A stretch of DNA of 34,211 bases from a virus, in IMG/VR virus record IMGVR_UViG_3300042507_006027, positions 1-34,211 of that record; one strand, written 5' to 3'. Below the pieces are notes generated by a model, which had not been told where the DNA came from, did no database searches, and saw nothing but the letters and a program-made list of their open reading frames with translations. Below, piece after piece: positions 17,058-23,721 of the stretch (position 1 is its first letter; every line of letters begins with the position of its first letter). The position numbers and the translations under genes were made by a program.

Positions 17058-18554
17058 ATGACGATTATCAGCATTCCAGAAAACGACCGCAAAGAGCGCT
17101 TCATTGCCATCGCCGGGCAAACCAGCTTCCCCTTTGATTTCCCGATCTATGATCAAACCGATTTGCAAGTGCTGCGTGAACGACCCGGCGTAGTCAGCAC
17201 CTTGACGCTTGGCACGGATTACACCGTGACCGGCGCCGGCAACCAGGCGGGCGGCAGCATTACGCTGACCACCGGCGCCACCGCGGGCGATATTCTGGTG
17301 CTGCTTTCGGCCATGCCTTCCGGGCGCAGCGCCCAATTCGTCAATGGCGGCGATTTGCCGGCCGTATCCCTGGAAGCGGAATTCAACCGGCTGGCCATCC
17401 TGTTCCAGCAGAACGCCCGCGATGCGCAAAATTCGCTGCTTTACCCCAGCACCGATGGCCCCATGCCCACATTGCCGCCCATTGCATCGCGCGCAGGCCG
17501 CTTCCTGGCCTTTGACATGCTGGGCCAGCCCTATGCCGCCGGCGCGCCAGGCACCGCGCTGGACGCTGTAGCCCGCGCCGGGGATACCATGACCGGGCCG
17601 CTGCGCATCACGCCAGGCAGCGCCGCCGCGCCAGGCCTGACGCCGGCGGGCGATGCCAACACAGGCTTGTTTGCGCCAGCAGCTGATGAAATTGGCATAT
17701 CATCGAACGGGCAAGAGGTTGCGCGCTTCAATTCAAACGGCCTGGTCGGGCGCTTGGTGCCAAGGACCTGGCTGGACGTGGCCAGCGCCGCCACAATTGA
17801 CCTTGGCGCGCAAAATGCAGATAGCCTTCGCATAACCGGAACCACAGGCATCACCAGCTTGGGCACCGCGCCAAGCGGCACCAGGCGCCGGCTGCGCTTT
17901 GCAGCCGTTTTGACCATCACGCATAGCGCCGCCCTGATTTGCCCAGGCGCGGCCAACATCATCACGGCGGCAGGCGATATCGCGGATGTGGAGAGCCTTG
18001 GTTCTGGGAATTGGGTATTGGTACAATACACGCCAGCCGCTATGTGGTCTTGGCAGCTTCTGGAACCGCCGCGTGTGTTGTCTTCTGTTGCGCAGGCGGA
18101 TTTCTCGCTAAATGTTGCATATCGCCGCTATCGGCTGACGGTGCAGGATGTCACTGTGAATACGTCCGGGCAAAATTTATTGATGCGATTTTCAAGTGAT
18201 GGTGGCGCTACTTTTTTGAATGCGGCCAGCTATCAGCAGATTGGAAACGTCACTGACGGATCTGCCGTTAATAATCCTTTCGCACCCGGCGCAAATACAA
18301 GTTTACTTCTTTCGGCTGGGCTGCCGGCAGCCTCAGCAAATGCGTGGGATGGAACATTTGAAATAAATCCAGGGTCGGCAAGTTTGGCGGCGCGCGTGCG
18401 CGGTTTGGCTATCGGTGTAAGTTCTGCGCCAGCGTGGCTACACGGTTATTATGGTGGCGCGTGGATTGGTGCTAGCGCCCGAATGAATGCGGTTCGATTG
18501 TTTGTGGCAAGCGGCACGTTTTCTGGCGCTGTTATTCTGGAAGGGATGCGTTAA
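17058..18554 (+). CDS. Tail fibre with T7-type N-terminal domain
   Basis: This 498-residue protein starts with MTIISIPENDRKERFIAIAGQTSFPFDFPIYDQTDLQVL. It continues through GTDYTVTGAGNQAGGSITLTTGATAGD and SLEAEFNRLAILFQQNARD, the classic T7 tail-fibre N-terminal attachment domain (residues about 1-140). A middle region (230-340) has beta repeats (ITGTTGITSLGTAPSGTRRRLRFAAVLTITH). The C-terminal receptor-binding region (about 345-498) carries YRRYRLTVQDV and MRFSSDGGATFLNAASY and ends in GAVILEGMR. Codon and base use change near 18050: the last 500 bases are visibly richer in A and T than the rest, which suggests a swapped host-range module. GAGG at 17045-17048 serves as ribosome site. Confidence 0.9.
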   Translation: MTIISIPENDRKERFIAIAGQTSFPFDFPIYDQTDLQVLRERPGVVSTLTLGTDYTVTGAGNQAGGSITLTTGATAGDILVLLSAMPSGRSAQFVNGGDLPAVSLEAEFNRLAILFQQNARDAQNSLLYPSTDGPMPTLPPIASRAGRFLAFDMLGQPYAAGAPGTALDAVARAGDTMTGPLRITPGSAAAPGLTPAGDANTGLFAPAADEIGISSNGQEVARFNSNGLVGRLVPRTWLDVASAATIDLGAQNADSLRITGTTGITSLGTAPSGTRRRLRFAAVLTITHSAALICPGAANIITAAGDIADVESLGSGNWVLVQYTPAAMWSWQLLEPPRVLSSVAQADFSLNVAYRRYRLTVQDVTVNTSGQNLLMRFSSDGGATFLNAASYQQIGNVTDGSAVNNPFAPGANTSLLLSAGLPAASANAWDGTFEINPGSASLAARVRGLAIGVSSAPAWLHGYYGGAWIGASARMNAVRLFVASGTFSGAVILEGMR

Positions 18555-18568
18555 GGGAAAAAACTTTT

Positions 18569-18949
18569 ATGAAATCCACAATTGAAGGGAAGTTGATTCC
18601 ATTGACGGAGCAGGAACTTATCGCTCGTCAAGAAGACCAAATGGCACCCGCCGCCCAAATTTCATCCACCATAACCAAAATCCGCCTGGTGGAAGCCCTG
18701 GCGGCGGCGGGTAAGCTGCGCCAGGCCTATCGGCTGTTGAAGCTTGAGGCGCCGCTGAATGACTTGACCGATGCGGAGCTTGCTTTGCGGGAACGCTGGA
18801 ACGCCGCGCATACGCTTGACCTGCAATCGGCTGAGGTTGCGCCATTTCTGGCTGCGCTTGATGTGGCGCCGGAAAGCCTGGTGCAGCAAGCAGCGCCTGC
18901 GCCAGCCGCGCTTTCAGGATTCAGGAACGGCTGTAACCCCAGCCTATAA
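18569..18949 (+). CDS. Small protein behind the tail fibre
   Basis: The 126-residue product begins MKSTIEGKLIPLTEQELIARQEDQ and has a helical centre (ITKIRLVEALAAAGKLRQAYRLL, then LNDLTDAELALRERWNAAHTLDL). It ends in an Ala/Pro-rich tail. Small genes directly after tail fibres often encode fibre assembly chaperones. The opening LTEQELIARQEDQ resembles such proteins, but no family was recognised with certainty. It is the last gene of the rightward structural run before attP. The tail fibre C-terminus and this gene may have moved together. Confidence 0.6.
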   Translation: MKSTIEGKLIPLTEQELIARQEDQMAPAAQISSTITKIRLVEALAAAGKLRQAYRLLKLEAPLNDLTDAELALRERWNAAHTLDLQSAEVAPFLAALDVAPESLVQQAAPAPAALSGFRNGCNPSL

Positions 18950-19031
18950 TCAGTTGAACCAGGCGCCGCCCGGCGGGGTTGGCTGCTGGTATTGGCCTTT
19001 GGCTGGGCGTTCTAGCGCGGCTGCGATAATC

Positions 19032-19049
19032 ATGGGTTTGACCACCCAT
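19032..19049. other. Inverted repeat next to attP
   Basis: ATGGGT 19032-19037 and ACCCAT 19044-19049 form a six-base-pair dyad with a six-base loop. No uridine run follows on either strand, so it is a poor terminator. It may be an integrase or accessory-factor site, or a weak transcript end for the structural operon. Confidence 0.35.
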
Positions 19050-19073
19050 TGAAAAGGCGACACACTTTGCATT

Positions 19074-19118
19074 CTCTTAATCAGCGGGTCCAAGGTTCGA
19101 ATCCTTGTGCGCCCACCA
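19074..19118 (+). other. attP: attP core: 3' half of tRNA-Lys(CTT)-like gene
   Basis: Read on the plus strand, the segment is the end of a tRNA. An anticodon loop CTCTTAA holds CTT (19076-19078), followed by the 3' anticodon strand TCAGC. The T arm is CAAGG-TTCGAAT-CCTTG (19091-19107), then acceptor strand TGCGCCC, discriminator A and encoded CCA (19116-19118). The sequence upstream does not complete the anticodon stem or D arm, so this is only the 3' half. That is the usual structure of a phage attachment site for integration into a tRNA gene, restoring the tRNA end on insertion. The integrase gene begins 95 bases away. Confidence 0.85.
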
Positions 19119-19163
19119 AGCAAATTCAAAGGGTTACAACCGAAAAATTAGCTGCCGGGCGGG

Positions 19164-19199
19164 CCGAGTTCAAACTCGGTTCAAACTAGAGTTCAAACT
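19164..19199. repeat. Three GTTCAAACT repeats (possible integrase arm sites)
   Basis: GTTCAAACT occurs at 19168-19176, 19179-19187 and 19191-19199, spaced 11 and 12 bases apart, close to one helical turn. The first lies in a 16-bp dyad, CCGAGTT-CA-AACTCGG (19164-19179). The repeats sit between attP and the end of the integrase gene, where arm-type integrase or excisionase sites are expected. Confidence 0.55.
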
Positions 19200-19212
19200 C
19201 CCCGCGTTCGGC

Positions 19213-20439
19213 CTATGTTCCGCTTTCGGTTTCCGCCGCCAAGCGGCGCTTGAAAGCGGCTTCCGCGCCGCGTTCTGTCCTAACCAAATAGTGCCGATCC
19301 AGGATGGCCCGCACGCTGCCAGGTGTGTGGCCCGTGATGGTGGCAATCCCCTGTTCATCCACGCCGGCTTCATGCAGGCGGGTGGCAGCGGTGTGGCGCA
19401 ACTCGGCAAAGCGCAGATCAGCGCAGGCCGGCATCGGCGCTACAGGTGCAAGGCCATTTTCAGGGTCCGCCGGCAGGCCCTTGGCTGCGGCTTCCCGAAT
19501 TGCTGCGAAGGTATGGCGGAAGGTGTGCTCATTCCAGGCAAAGCCGGTGCGGTCATGCACCAGCAGCCGCGCCAGGCCCTGGACCGCATCGGGCCGCGCC
19601 GCTTCGCCCTTCAAGCGCGCGACCAGGTGCGGCACCAGGTGCACCGGCAGCACCACGCGCCGTCCGGTTTTGCCTTGGCGCAGCACAATGGCGCCGCCTT
19701 CCTGTTGCCAGGGGGGCAGCGCCAGCACATCGGCTTCCCGCTGCCCGAGCCATTCATTCAGCAGGATGGCCGTGCCGATCGAACGCCAGCCCAGCCGATC
19801 CGCCACCGCCGCCATATGCTGGACGGCCGCCGGCGACCACAGCACCGGATCCCGCTGGCGCTTGACGATCAAGCCAGGATTGCGCGCTGGATTGGCGCCT
19901 GGCGCCAGGTAGCCAAGCCTTTCCCCCACACTCAGCAGCAGGCGCAGCACCCGCACCACAGCCGCCGCGCGCGCGGGGGTTTCCACCACCCGCCGCGCCT
20001 TGCCTGAGCCTTCCACGCGGCGCAGCTGCCCGGCATAAAACGCTTGCACCGCCGGGGCCGTGATGGCGCGCGCAGGCATATCCCCCGCCCAGGCCGCGAT
20101 CACATCTAGCGCCCAGCCGTATTCCTTGCGCGTGCGATCCGCCAGAGCCAGCCAGAACCGGCTGACCTTGTAATCCTGAATGAGAGCCTCGACACTGCCC
20201 GCAGCCGCGCGCCGGCCACGCTTCGCCGCCGCAGCCGGGGCATTCGGCGCCACTTCACCGCGGCGCCAAGCATCTACTTCCAGGTTCAGCGCTTCCGCCT
20301 TGGCCAGCGCTTGCGCGCGATCCCCTGGCAGCGCTTGCATGCGCCAGCCCGCCAGGCGCAGCGCTTGCGCTGGCTGCCAATAGAAATATTCCCGCCCGCC
20401 CTTCACCCTGATGACCAGGTGGCGCACTTTTGCTGCCAT
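19213..20439 (-). CDS. int: Tyrosine recombinase integrase
   Basis: The start is placed at ATG 20439 (MAAKVRHLVIRVKGG) because GGAAGG lies about ten bases upstream. The frame extends to 20544 without a better start. The 408-residue enzyme has an N-terminal arm/core-binding region (to about residue 190) and a catalytic domain. Visible active-site residues are Arg234 (GQREADVL), Lys257 (RQGKTGR), Arg348 (AELRHT), His371 (GHTPGS) and Tyr384 (DRHYLVRT). The usual first His of HxxR is Ala345 here, although a separate HTFRHT lies at 305-310. It would integrate the phage at the tRNA gene whose 3' half forms attP next door. Its 3' end faces attP. Confidence 0.93.
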   Translation of the reverse strand: MAAKVRHLVIRVKGGREYFYWQPAQALRLAGWRMQALPGDRAQALAKAEALNLEVDAWRRGEVAPNAPAAAAKRGRRAAAGSVEALIQDYKVSRFWLALADRTRKEYGWALDVIAAWAGDMPARAITAPAVQAFYAGQLRRVEGSGKARRVVETPARAAAVVRVLRLLLSVGERLGYLAPGANPARNPGLIVKRQRDPVLWSPAAVQHMAAVADRLGWRSIGTAILLNEWLGQREADVLALPPWQQEGGAIVLRQGKTGRRVVLPVHLVPHLVARLKGEAARPDAVQGLARLLVHDRTGFAWNEHTFRHTFAAIREAAAKGLPADPENGLAPVAPMPACADLRFAELRHTAATRLHEAGVDEQGIATITGHTPGSVRAILDRHYLVRTERGAEAAFKRRLAAETESGT

Positions 20440-20453
20440 TGCTTTGCCCTTCC

Positions 20454-20684
20454 CTATTCCTGCCCACCAGGCTGGCGCCCCCGGCTTTGCCAGCCTTGCG
20501 GCGCCGGGTTCATGGCGTGCCAGCGCGCCGCCTTGTCTAGCCATTCCGCCACCACAGGCGGAACCGGCAAAGACCCAGCCGCCCAGCGCCGCACCAGCCT
20601 ATCATCACAGCCCAGCGCTTCCGCCAGGCTGCGTTGCGACCAGCGCAGGCAGCCAAGGCATGCGCGCAATTGAAAGGGGGTCAT
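20454..20684 (-). CDS. Small helix-turn-helix protein
   Basis: This 76-residue protein begins MTPFQLRACLGCLRWSQRSLAEALGCDDRLVRRWAAGSLPVPP. The segment from RWSQRSLAEALG to VRRWAAG is a Cro/CI-type helix-turn-helix, followed by VVAEWLDKAARWHAMNP. It ends 15 bases before the chosen integrase start and overlaps the upstream gene by four bases (ATGA). It is therefore likely to be co-transcribed with int. A role as regulator of integrase or as a recombination directionality factor is plausible. Neither can be decided from sequence. Confidence 0.72.
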   Translation of the reverse strand: MTPFQLRACLGCLRWSQRSLAEALGCDDRLVRRWAAGSLPVPPVVAEWLDKAARWHAMNPAPQGWQSRGRQPGGQE

Positions 20685-20947
20685 GGTGCCCAGCCGAGCG
20701 CATCCGCCAGCGCTTGAAGGCGCGGATCATACATGGCCCCGCCGAATTTAAAGGACCGATCAGCCAAGCTTTCATTGCGGCACAGCAGCGCCGCGCCTAA
20801 ATTCGCCGCTTCTTCATCGCTGACCGCTTGCAGAACCGCCAGATAAATCCCCGGCATGGGGCCGATGTTTTCATCATCGCGAATGTCCGCCGCTTCCGCC
20901 TCGACATAAGCCCGCACCAGCTTCGCCGCCTTTGAAATGTCGCGCAT
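20681..20947 (-). CDS. Hypothetical protein upstream of the integrase operon HTH gene
   Basis: The 88-residue product starts MRDISKAAKLVRAYVEAEAADIRDDENIG and is acidic and helical. Its centre reads IYLAVLQAVSDEEAANLGAALLCRNES and its tail DPRLQALADALGWAP. There is no membrane segment or metal motif. The gene is joined by ATGA overlap to the small HTH gene. An 81-base untranslated stretch with a strong hairpin precedes it, with a purine-rich ribosome site (GGGAAAGGGTGG on the coding strand). I do not recognise the family. Confidence 0.6.
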   Translation of the reverse strand: MRDISKAAKLVRAYVEAEAADIRDDENIGPMPGIYLAVLQAVSDEEAANLGAALLCRNESLADRSFKFGGAMYDPRLQALADALGWAP

Positions 20948-20988
20948 CTTTCCACCCTTTCCCGTTTCAAGCCCTGATTGGCTTGGAT

Positions 20989-21010
20989 GATGGCAGCGCG
21001 TGCTGCCATC
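20989..21010 (-). other. Strong hairpin before the int operon genes
   Basis: GATGGCAGC 20989-20997 and GCTGCCATC 21002-21010 form a perfect nine-base-pair stem with a four-base loop. It lies in the short gap between the genes at 21029 and 20947. No uridine tract follows on the minus strand, so it may be an mRNA processing or attenuation element rather than a terminator. Confidence 0.5.
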
Positions 21011-21028
21011 GCCAAAGCCAGCCCTTAC

Positions 21029-21229
21029 CTATTCCGCCGCCTCAGCCTTGAAGGTAGCGCGCCCTTGGCTTACCGCGTGCCCGCCAAGGTGCCCGTCACG
21101 TTCGGCTTGCACTTTGGCAAACCTTATCGCCTGCGTCTTATTCATCGCGCGGATTGTGTAGCGGATGCCCGCTTTGTCATTCCATGCCGGAAAGCGAAAG
21201 CGCAAGGTGACAATAAATTCCTGGATCAT
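21029..21229 (-). CDS. Hypothetical small basic protein
   Basis: ATG 21229 (MIQEFIVTLRFRFPAW) is preferred because AAGGGGGG lies eight bases upstream. A GTG at 21247 overlapping the ardC stop would add six residues. The 66-residue product continues KAGIRYTIRAMNKTQAIRFAKVQAERDGHLG, with the look of a small alpha/beta domain whose helix (NKTQAIRFAKVQAERDG) is basic. Short proteins of this kind occur next to ArdC-type genes on plasmids and phages. Function unknown. Confidence 0.6.
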   Translation of the reverse strand: MIQEFIVTLRFRFPAWNDKAGIRYTIRAMNKTQAIRFAKVQAERDGHLGGHAVSQGRATFKAEAAE

Positions 21230-21243
21230 GACCGCGCCCCCCT

Positions 21244-22128
21244 TCACGCCGCCGCCGCCAGGCTGGAGCCTTCCTGCAAGCCGTGCAGGTAGCCCGCCGC
21301 CTTTTCGGCATAGCTTGCCGCGCGGAACAGGTTGCGCGGATCATCGCGCAGCGCCTTGAGCCAGCTGGCGATATAGCTGGCATGATCCTCGCGGGGTTCA
21401 CTGGTTATCGCCAGATCAGCGCAGAGATAGGCCGCGCCCAATTCCGCAACCAATTCCTCGAAGGCATAATCAGGCGACCCAAAGACGCTGCCCTTGATCC
21501 GATCCAGCCGCTTGGCAGCGCCCGACCAATGCACTAATTCATGCGCGGCCGTGCCGTAATATGCCTCGGGAGAATCAAAACTCCCAAACTCAGGCAGGCG
21601 GATTGTATCGCTTGAGGGAGCATAGAAGGCACGGCCGCCACCGTGCGCAATGCTGGCGCCCGTGCCCGCGATCCAGGCATCCACCGCCGCCAGGCGCTGC
21701 CCATCATCCAACCGCGCCACCACAGGCCGCGCATAATATTCCGCCGGCAGGCCTTCGATTTCATCCACATTGAAAACGCGATAGGTTTTCAGGAAGGGAA
21801 TGGTTGCCTCGATTTCTTCCCCGTTGCGTTCAGCAGTCCGCTTGATTGCGCCGACAAAAAACGCAGCCTCAGACTTGGCGCCTTTCTTCACTTGCGCGCC
21901 CAGCGCTTGCGCTTGCTGATAGGTCATCCACCGCGCCGCAGTGAAGCCACGCAGCGCCGCCGCCGCCCACAGGTTCAGCACATTCGCGCCCCGATAGGGG
22001 GTGCCATCATGGCGCAGCGGACGCCCGCCGCCTTGCGCCTGCCAGCCTTGCGCCCAGGGGCGCACGCCCGCTTCGAGCATGGTGCAGATGCGCGCGGTAA
22101 CTTCCTTGTAGATAGCTTGGTTTGACAT
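21244..22128 (-). CDS. ardC: ArdC-type antirestriction protein / zincin-like peptidase
   Basis: This 294-residue protein begins MSNQAIYKEVTARICTMLEAGVRPW and contains GTPYRGANVLNLW, the N-terminal ssDNA-binding domain of ArdC-like proteins. The C-terminal part carries a zinc peptidase motif HELVH (residues 196-200, Glu197 catalytic) in TAAHELVHWSGAAKRLDR, and a downstream YAFEELVAELGAAYL that can supply the third zinc ligand. ArdC-family proteins protect incoming DNA from restriction enzymes. A strong sigma70-like promoter lies directly upstream (22177-22204), independent of the repressor-linked operon. It could be expressed in the lysogen or soon after entry. Family call is firm; antirestriction activity is inferred from the family. 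Confidence 0.88.
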   Translation of the reverse strand: MSNQAIYKEVTARICTMLEAGVRPWAQGWQAQGGGRPLRHDGTPYRGANVLNLWAAAALRGFTAARWMTYQQAQALGAQVKKGAKSEAAFFVGAIKRTAERNGEEIEATIPFLKTYRVFNVDEIEGLPAEYYARPVVARLDDGQRLAAVDAWIAGTGASIAHGGGRAFYAPSSDTIRLPEFGSFDSPEAYYGTAAHELVHWSGAAKRLDRIKGSVFGSPDYAFEELVAELGAAYLCADLAITSEPREDHASYIASWLKALRDDPRNLFRAASYAEKAAGYLHGLQEGSSLAAAA

Positions 22129-22176
22129 GGGGTGATCCCTTCATGATGGCGGGGCCAATCCCTCGCCTAATCCGCA

Positions 22177-22204
22177 TTTATAGGGAATAAAAAAGGCTTG
22201 TCAA
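22177..22204 (-). promoter_or_regulatory. Sigma70-type promoter for ardC and int operon
   Basis: On the minus strand, TTGACA (22204-22199) and TATAAA (22182-22177) are separated by 16 bases. The first gene start is 22128. No copy of the GTTACC operator overlaps it, unlike the other two promoter regions. It sits immediately behind a terminator, so transcription is re-initiated here. Confidence 0.8.
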
Positions 22205-22205
22205 C

Positions 22206-22246
22206 AAAAAAAATGCAGCGCCCCGAAAATAATTTCAGGCCGCTGC
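22206..22246 (-). terminator. Rho-independent terminator, minus strand
   Basis: On the minus strand GCAGCG (22246-22241) pairs with CGCTGC (22220-22215), extended inside by GG/CC and by GAAA/TTTC pairing around a small AT loop. Eight uridines follow (22213-22206). The stop codon of the HTH gene at 22235 lies within the hairpin, so the signal ends that operon tightly. Confidence 0.8.
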
Positions 22247-22492
22247 CATTGCCCCGGCACGTTCGATCAGGCGCGCTTCATGGCCCGCCGGATCACCAGC
22301 ACCAGGCGCGCCGGATTGCGCCGAGAGCCACGCTTCCACCGCCTGGATATCCCAGCGCATCCCAAGCCCCGGCAGCGGCGCCGGAAAGCCCGCCGCTTCC
22401 AGCGCGCGCCGCCGCCGCGCGAAACCGCGCGGAGTGCAGCCCAGCATGGCCGCGATTTCATGGCCATGCGCTACGCGGCGCGGTGCGATCAT
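22235..22492 (-). CDS. Winged-helix/HTH protein, excisionase-like
   Basis: The 85-residue product starts MIAPRRVAHGHEIAAMLGCTPRGFARRRRALEAAGFPAPLPGLGMRWDIQAVEAWLSAQ. The pattern of HGHEIAAMLG, GFARRR, GFPAPL and RWD-VEAWL is that of AlpA/MerR-like DNA-binding proteins and phage excisionases. In this class a helix-turn-helix and wing precede a WxxxxVxxWL-like helix. It is the last gene of the leftward operon that begins at 23332, overlapping the upstream gene by four bases. It may be the excisionase working with the integrase, or a regulator. The terminator hairpin overlaps its last codons. Confidence 0.7.
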   Translation of the reverse strand: MIAPRRVAHGHEIAAMLGCTPRGFARRRRALEAAGFPAPLPGLGMRWDIQAVEAWLSAQSGAPGAGDPAGHEARLIERAGAMAAA

Positions 22493-22761
22493 GTCCCCGC
22501 CTTTCGGAAGGGCAGCACATCATCGGCAGCATCAAGCAGCAGCTGCCCAAGCGCGCGCGCCTCATGCGGTTTCAGGCAGGCGCCACGCGGCTTTTTGCCT
22601 TCGATTTCCCAAACAAGCCGAATGCCGTTTTGATGGTCGCTGAATAGGCGCACCCCTTCCAATTCATGCAGGGGACGCCGCCGCCGACCATCAAAATCGT
22701 CAAGCTCCCAGTCGGCCACATCGCGCGACAGCGGCGGGATTTCGAGTGCCTGGTTGATCAT
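22489..22761 (-). CDS. Hypothetical protein
   Basis: This protein of 90 residues begins MINQALEIPPLSRDVADWELDDFDGRRRRPLHELEGVRLF. It continues SDHQNGIRLVWEIEGKKPRGACLKPHEARALGQLLLDAADD. The acidic N-terminus is followed by a beta-hairpin-like part and a C-terminal helix. It is linked by ATGA overlaps to both neighbours, so the whole set is one transcript. No recognised domain. Confidence 0.6.
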   Translation of the reverse strand: MINQALEIPPLSRDVADWELDDFDGRRRRPLHELEGVRLFSDHQNGIRLVWEIEGKKPRGACLKPHEARALGQLLLDAADDVLPFRKAGT

Positions 22762-23084
22762 ATCGGCCCCACGCGCCGCACGACCGGCAAAGATCGCAGA
22801 TTGTCATAGGCGCCTGGCGCTTGCGCTTCGAAAATGACGCCCAGCGCGCGCAACTCGTTTTCAATCGTGGCGACCTGGCGCAATAATTCGCCTTCCACCA
22901 CCTGCCGCGGCACTTCCACCCGCAGCCGATCCACGGCGGACTGCCCGTCCCCGGTGCGGACTTCCACTGGCACAGGTTCAGGGCTGGTGCCTGCCCATTC
23001 GCGGAAACGGCGCAGCGCCTTGGTTGCGTTTTCGTGATCCTTGATAGCCCGCGCCGCGAGCGTGACTTGGCCGGCCGTAATCAT
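22758..23084 (-). CDS. Hypothetical coiled-coil protein
   Basis: The 108-residue product starts MITAGQVTLAARAIKDHENATKALRRFREW and has a C-terminal helix VEGELLRQVATIENELRALGVIFE with heptad-like spacing. It ends in a basic RRVGPI tail. It overlaps the genes on either side by four bases. Phages often carry small regulators or inhibitors in this position between repressor and recombination genes, but nothing in the sequence reveals the function. Confidence 0.6.
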   Translation of the reverse strand: MITAGQVTLAARAIKDHENATKALRRFREWAGTSPEPVPVEVRTGDGQSAVDRLRVEVPRQVVEGELLRQVATIENELRALGVIFEAQAPGAYDNLRSLPVVRRVGPI

Positions 23085-23332
23085 GCCGCACCCTTTGGCG
23101 CCAGGCGCGGCGCCCCCGCGTAATCGGAAAACCGCACGACATTGGGGGCCAATTCGCCGGCCATCGCGCCGGGGGGCACTGGCGCCCCCTCAAGCCCCGC
23201 CGCCTGATCGGCCAAGCCTTCGATCACCAGCGCCATGGTTAGCGCCTGGTCCCGCGTAAGCTGGATGTAACCCACGGGGCTGGCCCAACTTTTGAAGGTG
23301 GCGCTAAGATTTCTCAATTTCTGACTGATCAT
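23081..23332 (-). CDS. Hypothetical protein, first gene of a repressor-linked operon
   Basis: ATG 23332 (MISQKLRNLSATFKSWASPVG) is chosen because AGGAGG lies nine bases upstream on the minus strand. An upstream extension to 23374 would cross the predicted promoter. The 83-residue product has a helix YIQLTRDQALTMALVIEGLADQAA and a Pro/Gly-rich C-terminus. It is the first of four coupled genes (23332 to 22235). The promoter region before it contains sequences matching the switch operator, so it may be controlled by the repressor. Confidence 0.62.
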   Translation of the reverse strand: MISQKLRNLSATFKSWASPVGYIQLTRDQALTMALVIEGLADQAAGLEGAPVPPGAMAGELAPNVVRFSDYAGAPRLAPKGAA

Positions 23333-23362
23333 TGCCGCCCGCCTCCTATGCCGGGCAGGCGG

Positions 23363-23416
23363 ACCATACGTCACAAAAAGTTACCTAGGCAAGAAAAAAA
23401 ATCACCAATGGTTACC
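23363..23416 (-). promoter_or_regulatory. Leftward promoter with operator-like half-sites
   Basis: On the minus strand TTGCCT (23392-23387) and TATGGT (23368-23363) are 18 bases apart. AGGTAAC follows the -35 box directly, in the same place as in the cro promoter. A second site, GGTTACC, lies at 23410-23416. Both resemble half-sites of the 19-bp operator at 24139-24157, suggesting the same repressor or Cro acts here. Confidence 0.5.
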
Positions 23417-23418
23417 CA
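23393..23418 (-). terminator. Possible terminator after the membrane protein gene
   Basis: On the minus strand a short stem CC-ATGG / CCAT-T-GG with a GTAA loop is followed by TGA and eight uridines (23400-23393). The stem is only about six pairs with one bulge. It overlaps the GGTTACC operator-like site and the stop codon of the upstream gene. Moderate support. Confidence 0.45.
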
Positions 23419-23690
23419 TGGCCGCTGCCAGGCCAGAACCCATGCGCCGCGCGGAACCGTGCCGCGCGGCACGCCAGCCAAAAATCCACCCTGGCAAAGC
23501 CGGCCCAATACCAGGCCGGCAGCCATGGCATGCCCCAAACGCCAAAGAAAGCCAGCACCCAGAATGCCCATTCGTGCATCTGCGCCAGCTCAGCCGCAAA
23601 CCAAAGCCCAGCTATTGCCATCGGCCAAAACACCAAGCGCCAGATCCATGCCGCGCGATATTCCAGCGCGCGCGTGACACCCGCCGGCAT
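23412..23690 (-). CDS. Small membrane protein behind the repressor
   Basis: The 92-residue version starting at ATG 23690 (MPAGVTRALEYRAAWIW) has two or three hydrophobic stretches: WIWRLVFWPMAIAGLWFAAEL, then WAFWVLAFFGVWGMPWLPAWYWAGF. It is unusually rich in tryptophan. The frame is open to 23834 and could start there, adding residues with a CPWC motif. That would overlap the repressor gene by more than 100 bases, and neither start has a convincing ribosome site. A small membrane protein next to the CI-like repressor could be a superinfection-exclusion factor made in the lysogen. That is an inference from position. It could also be a chance open frame. Confidence 0.45.
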   Translation of the reverse strand: MPAGVTRALEYRAAWIWRLVFWPMAIAGLWFAAELAQMHEWAFWVLAFFGVWGMPWLPAWYWAGFARVDFWLACRAARFRAAHGFWPGSGHG

Positions 23691-23721
23691 GGTTTGCAGG
23701 TGGTGCAGAACTTCCGCTGAA

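Noticed and set aside
17058-18949. Diversity-generating retroelement at the tail fibre
   Set aside because: No reverse transcriptase gene and no template/variable repeat pair were found in the window.
19032-19118. Complete tRNA gene
   Set aside because: Only the 3' half is present; the sequence upstream does not form a D arm or complete the acceptor and anticodon stems.
19105-20007. Plus-strand frames opposite the integrase
   Set aside because: The minus-strand integrase has a full active site; the plus-strand frames have none.
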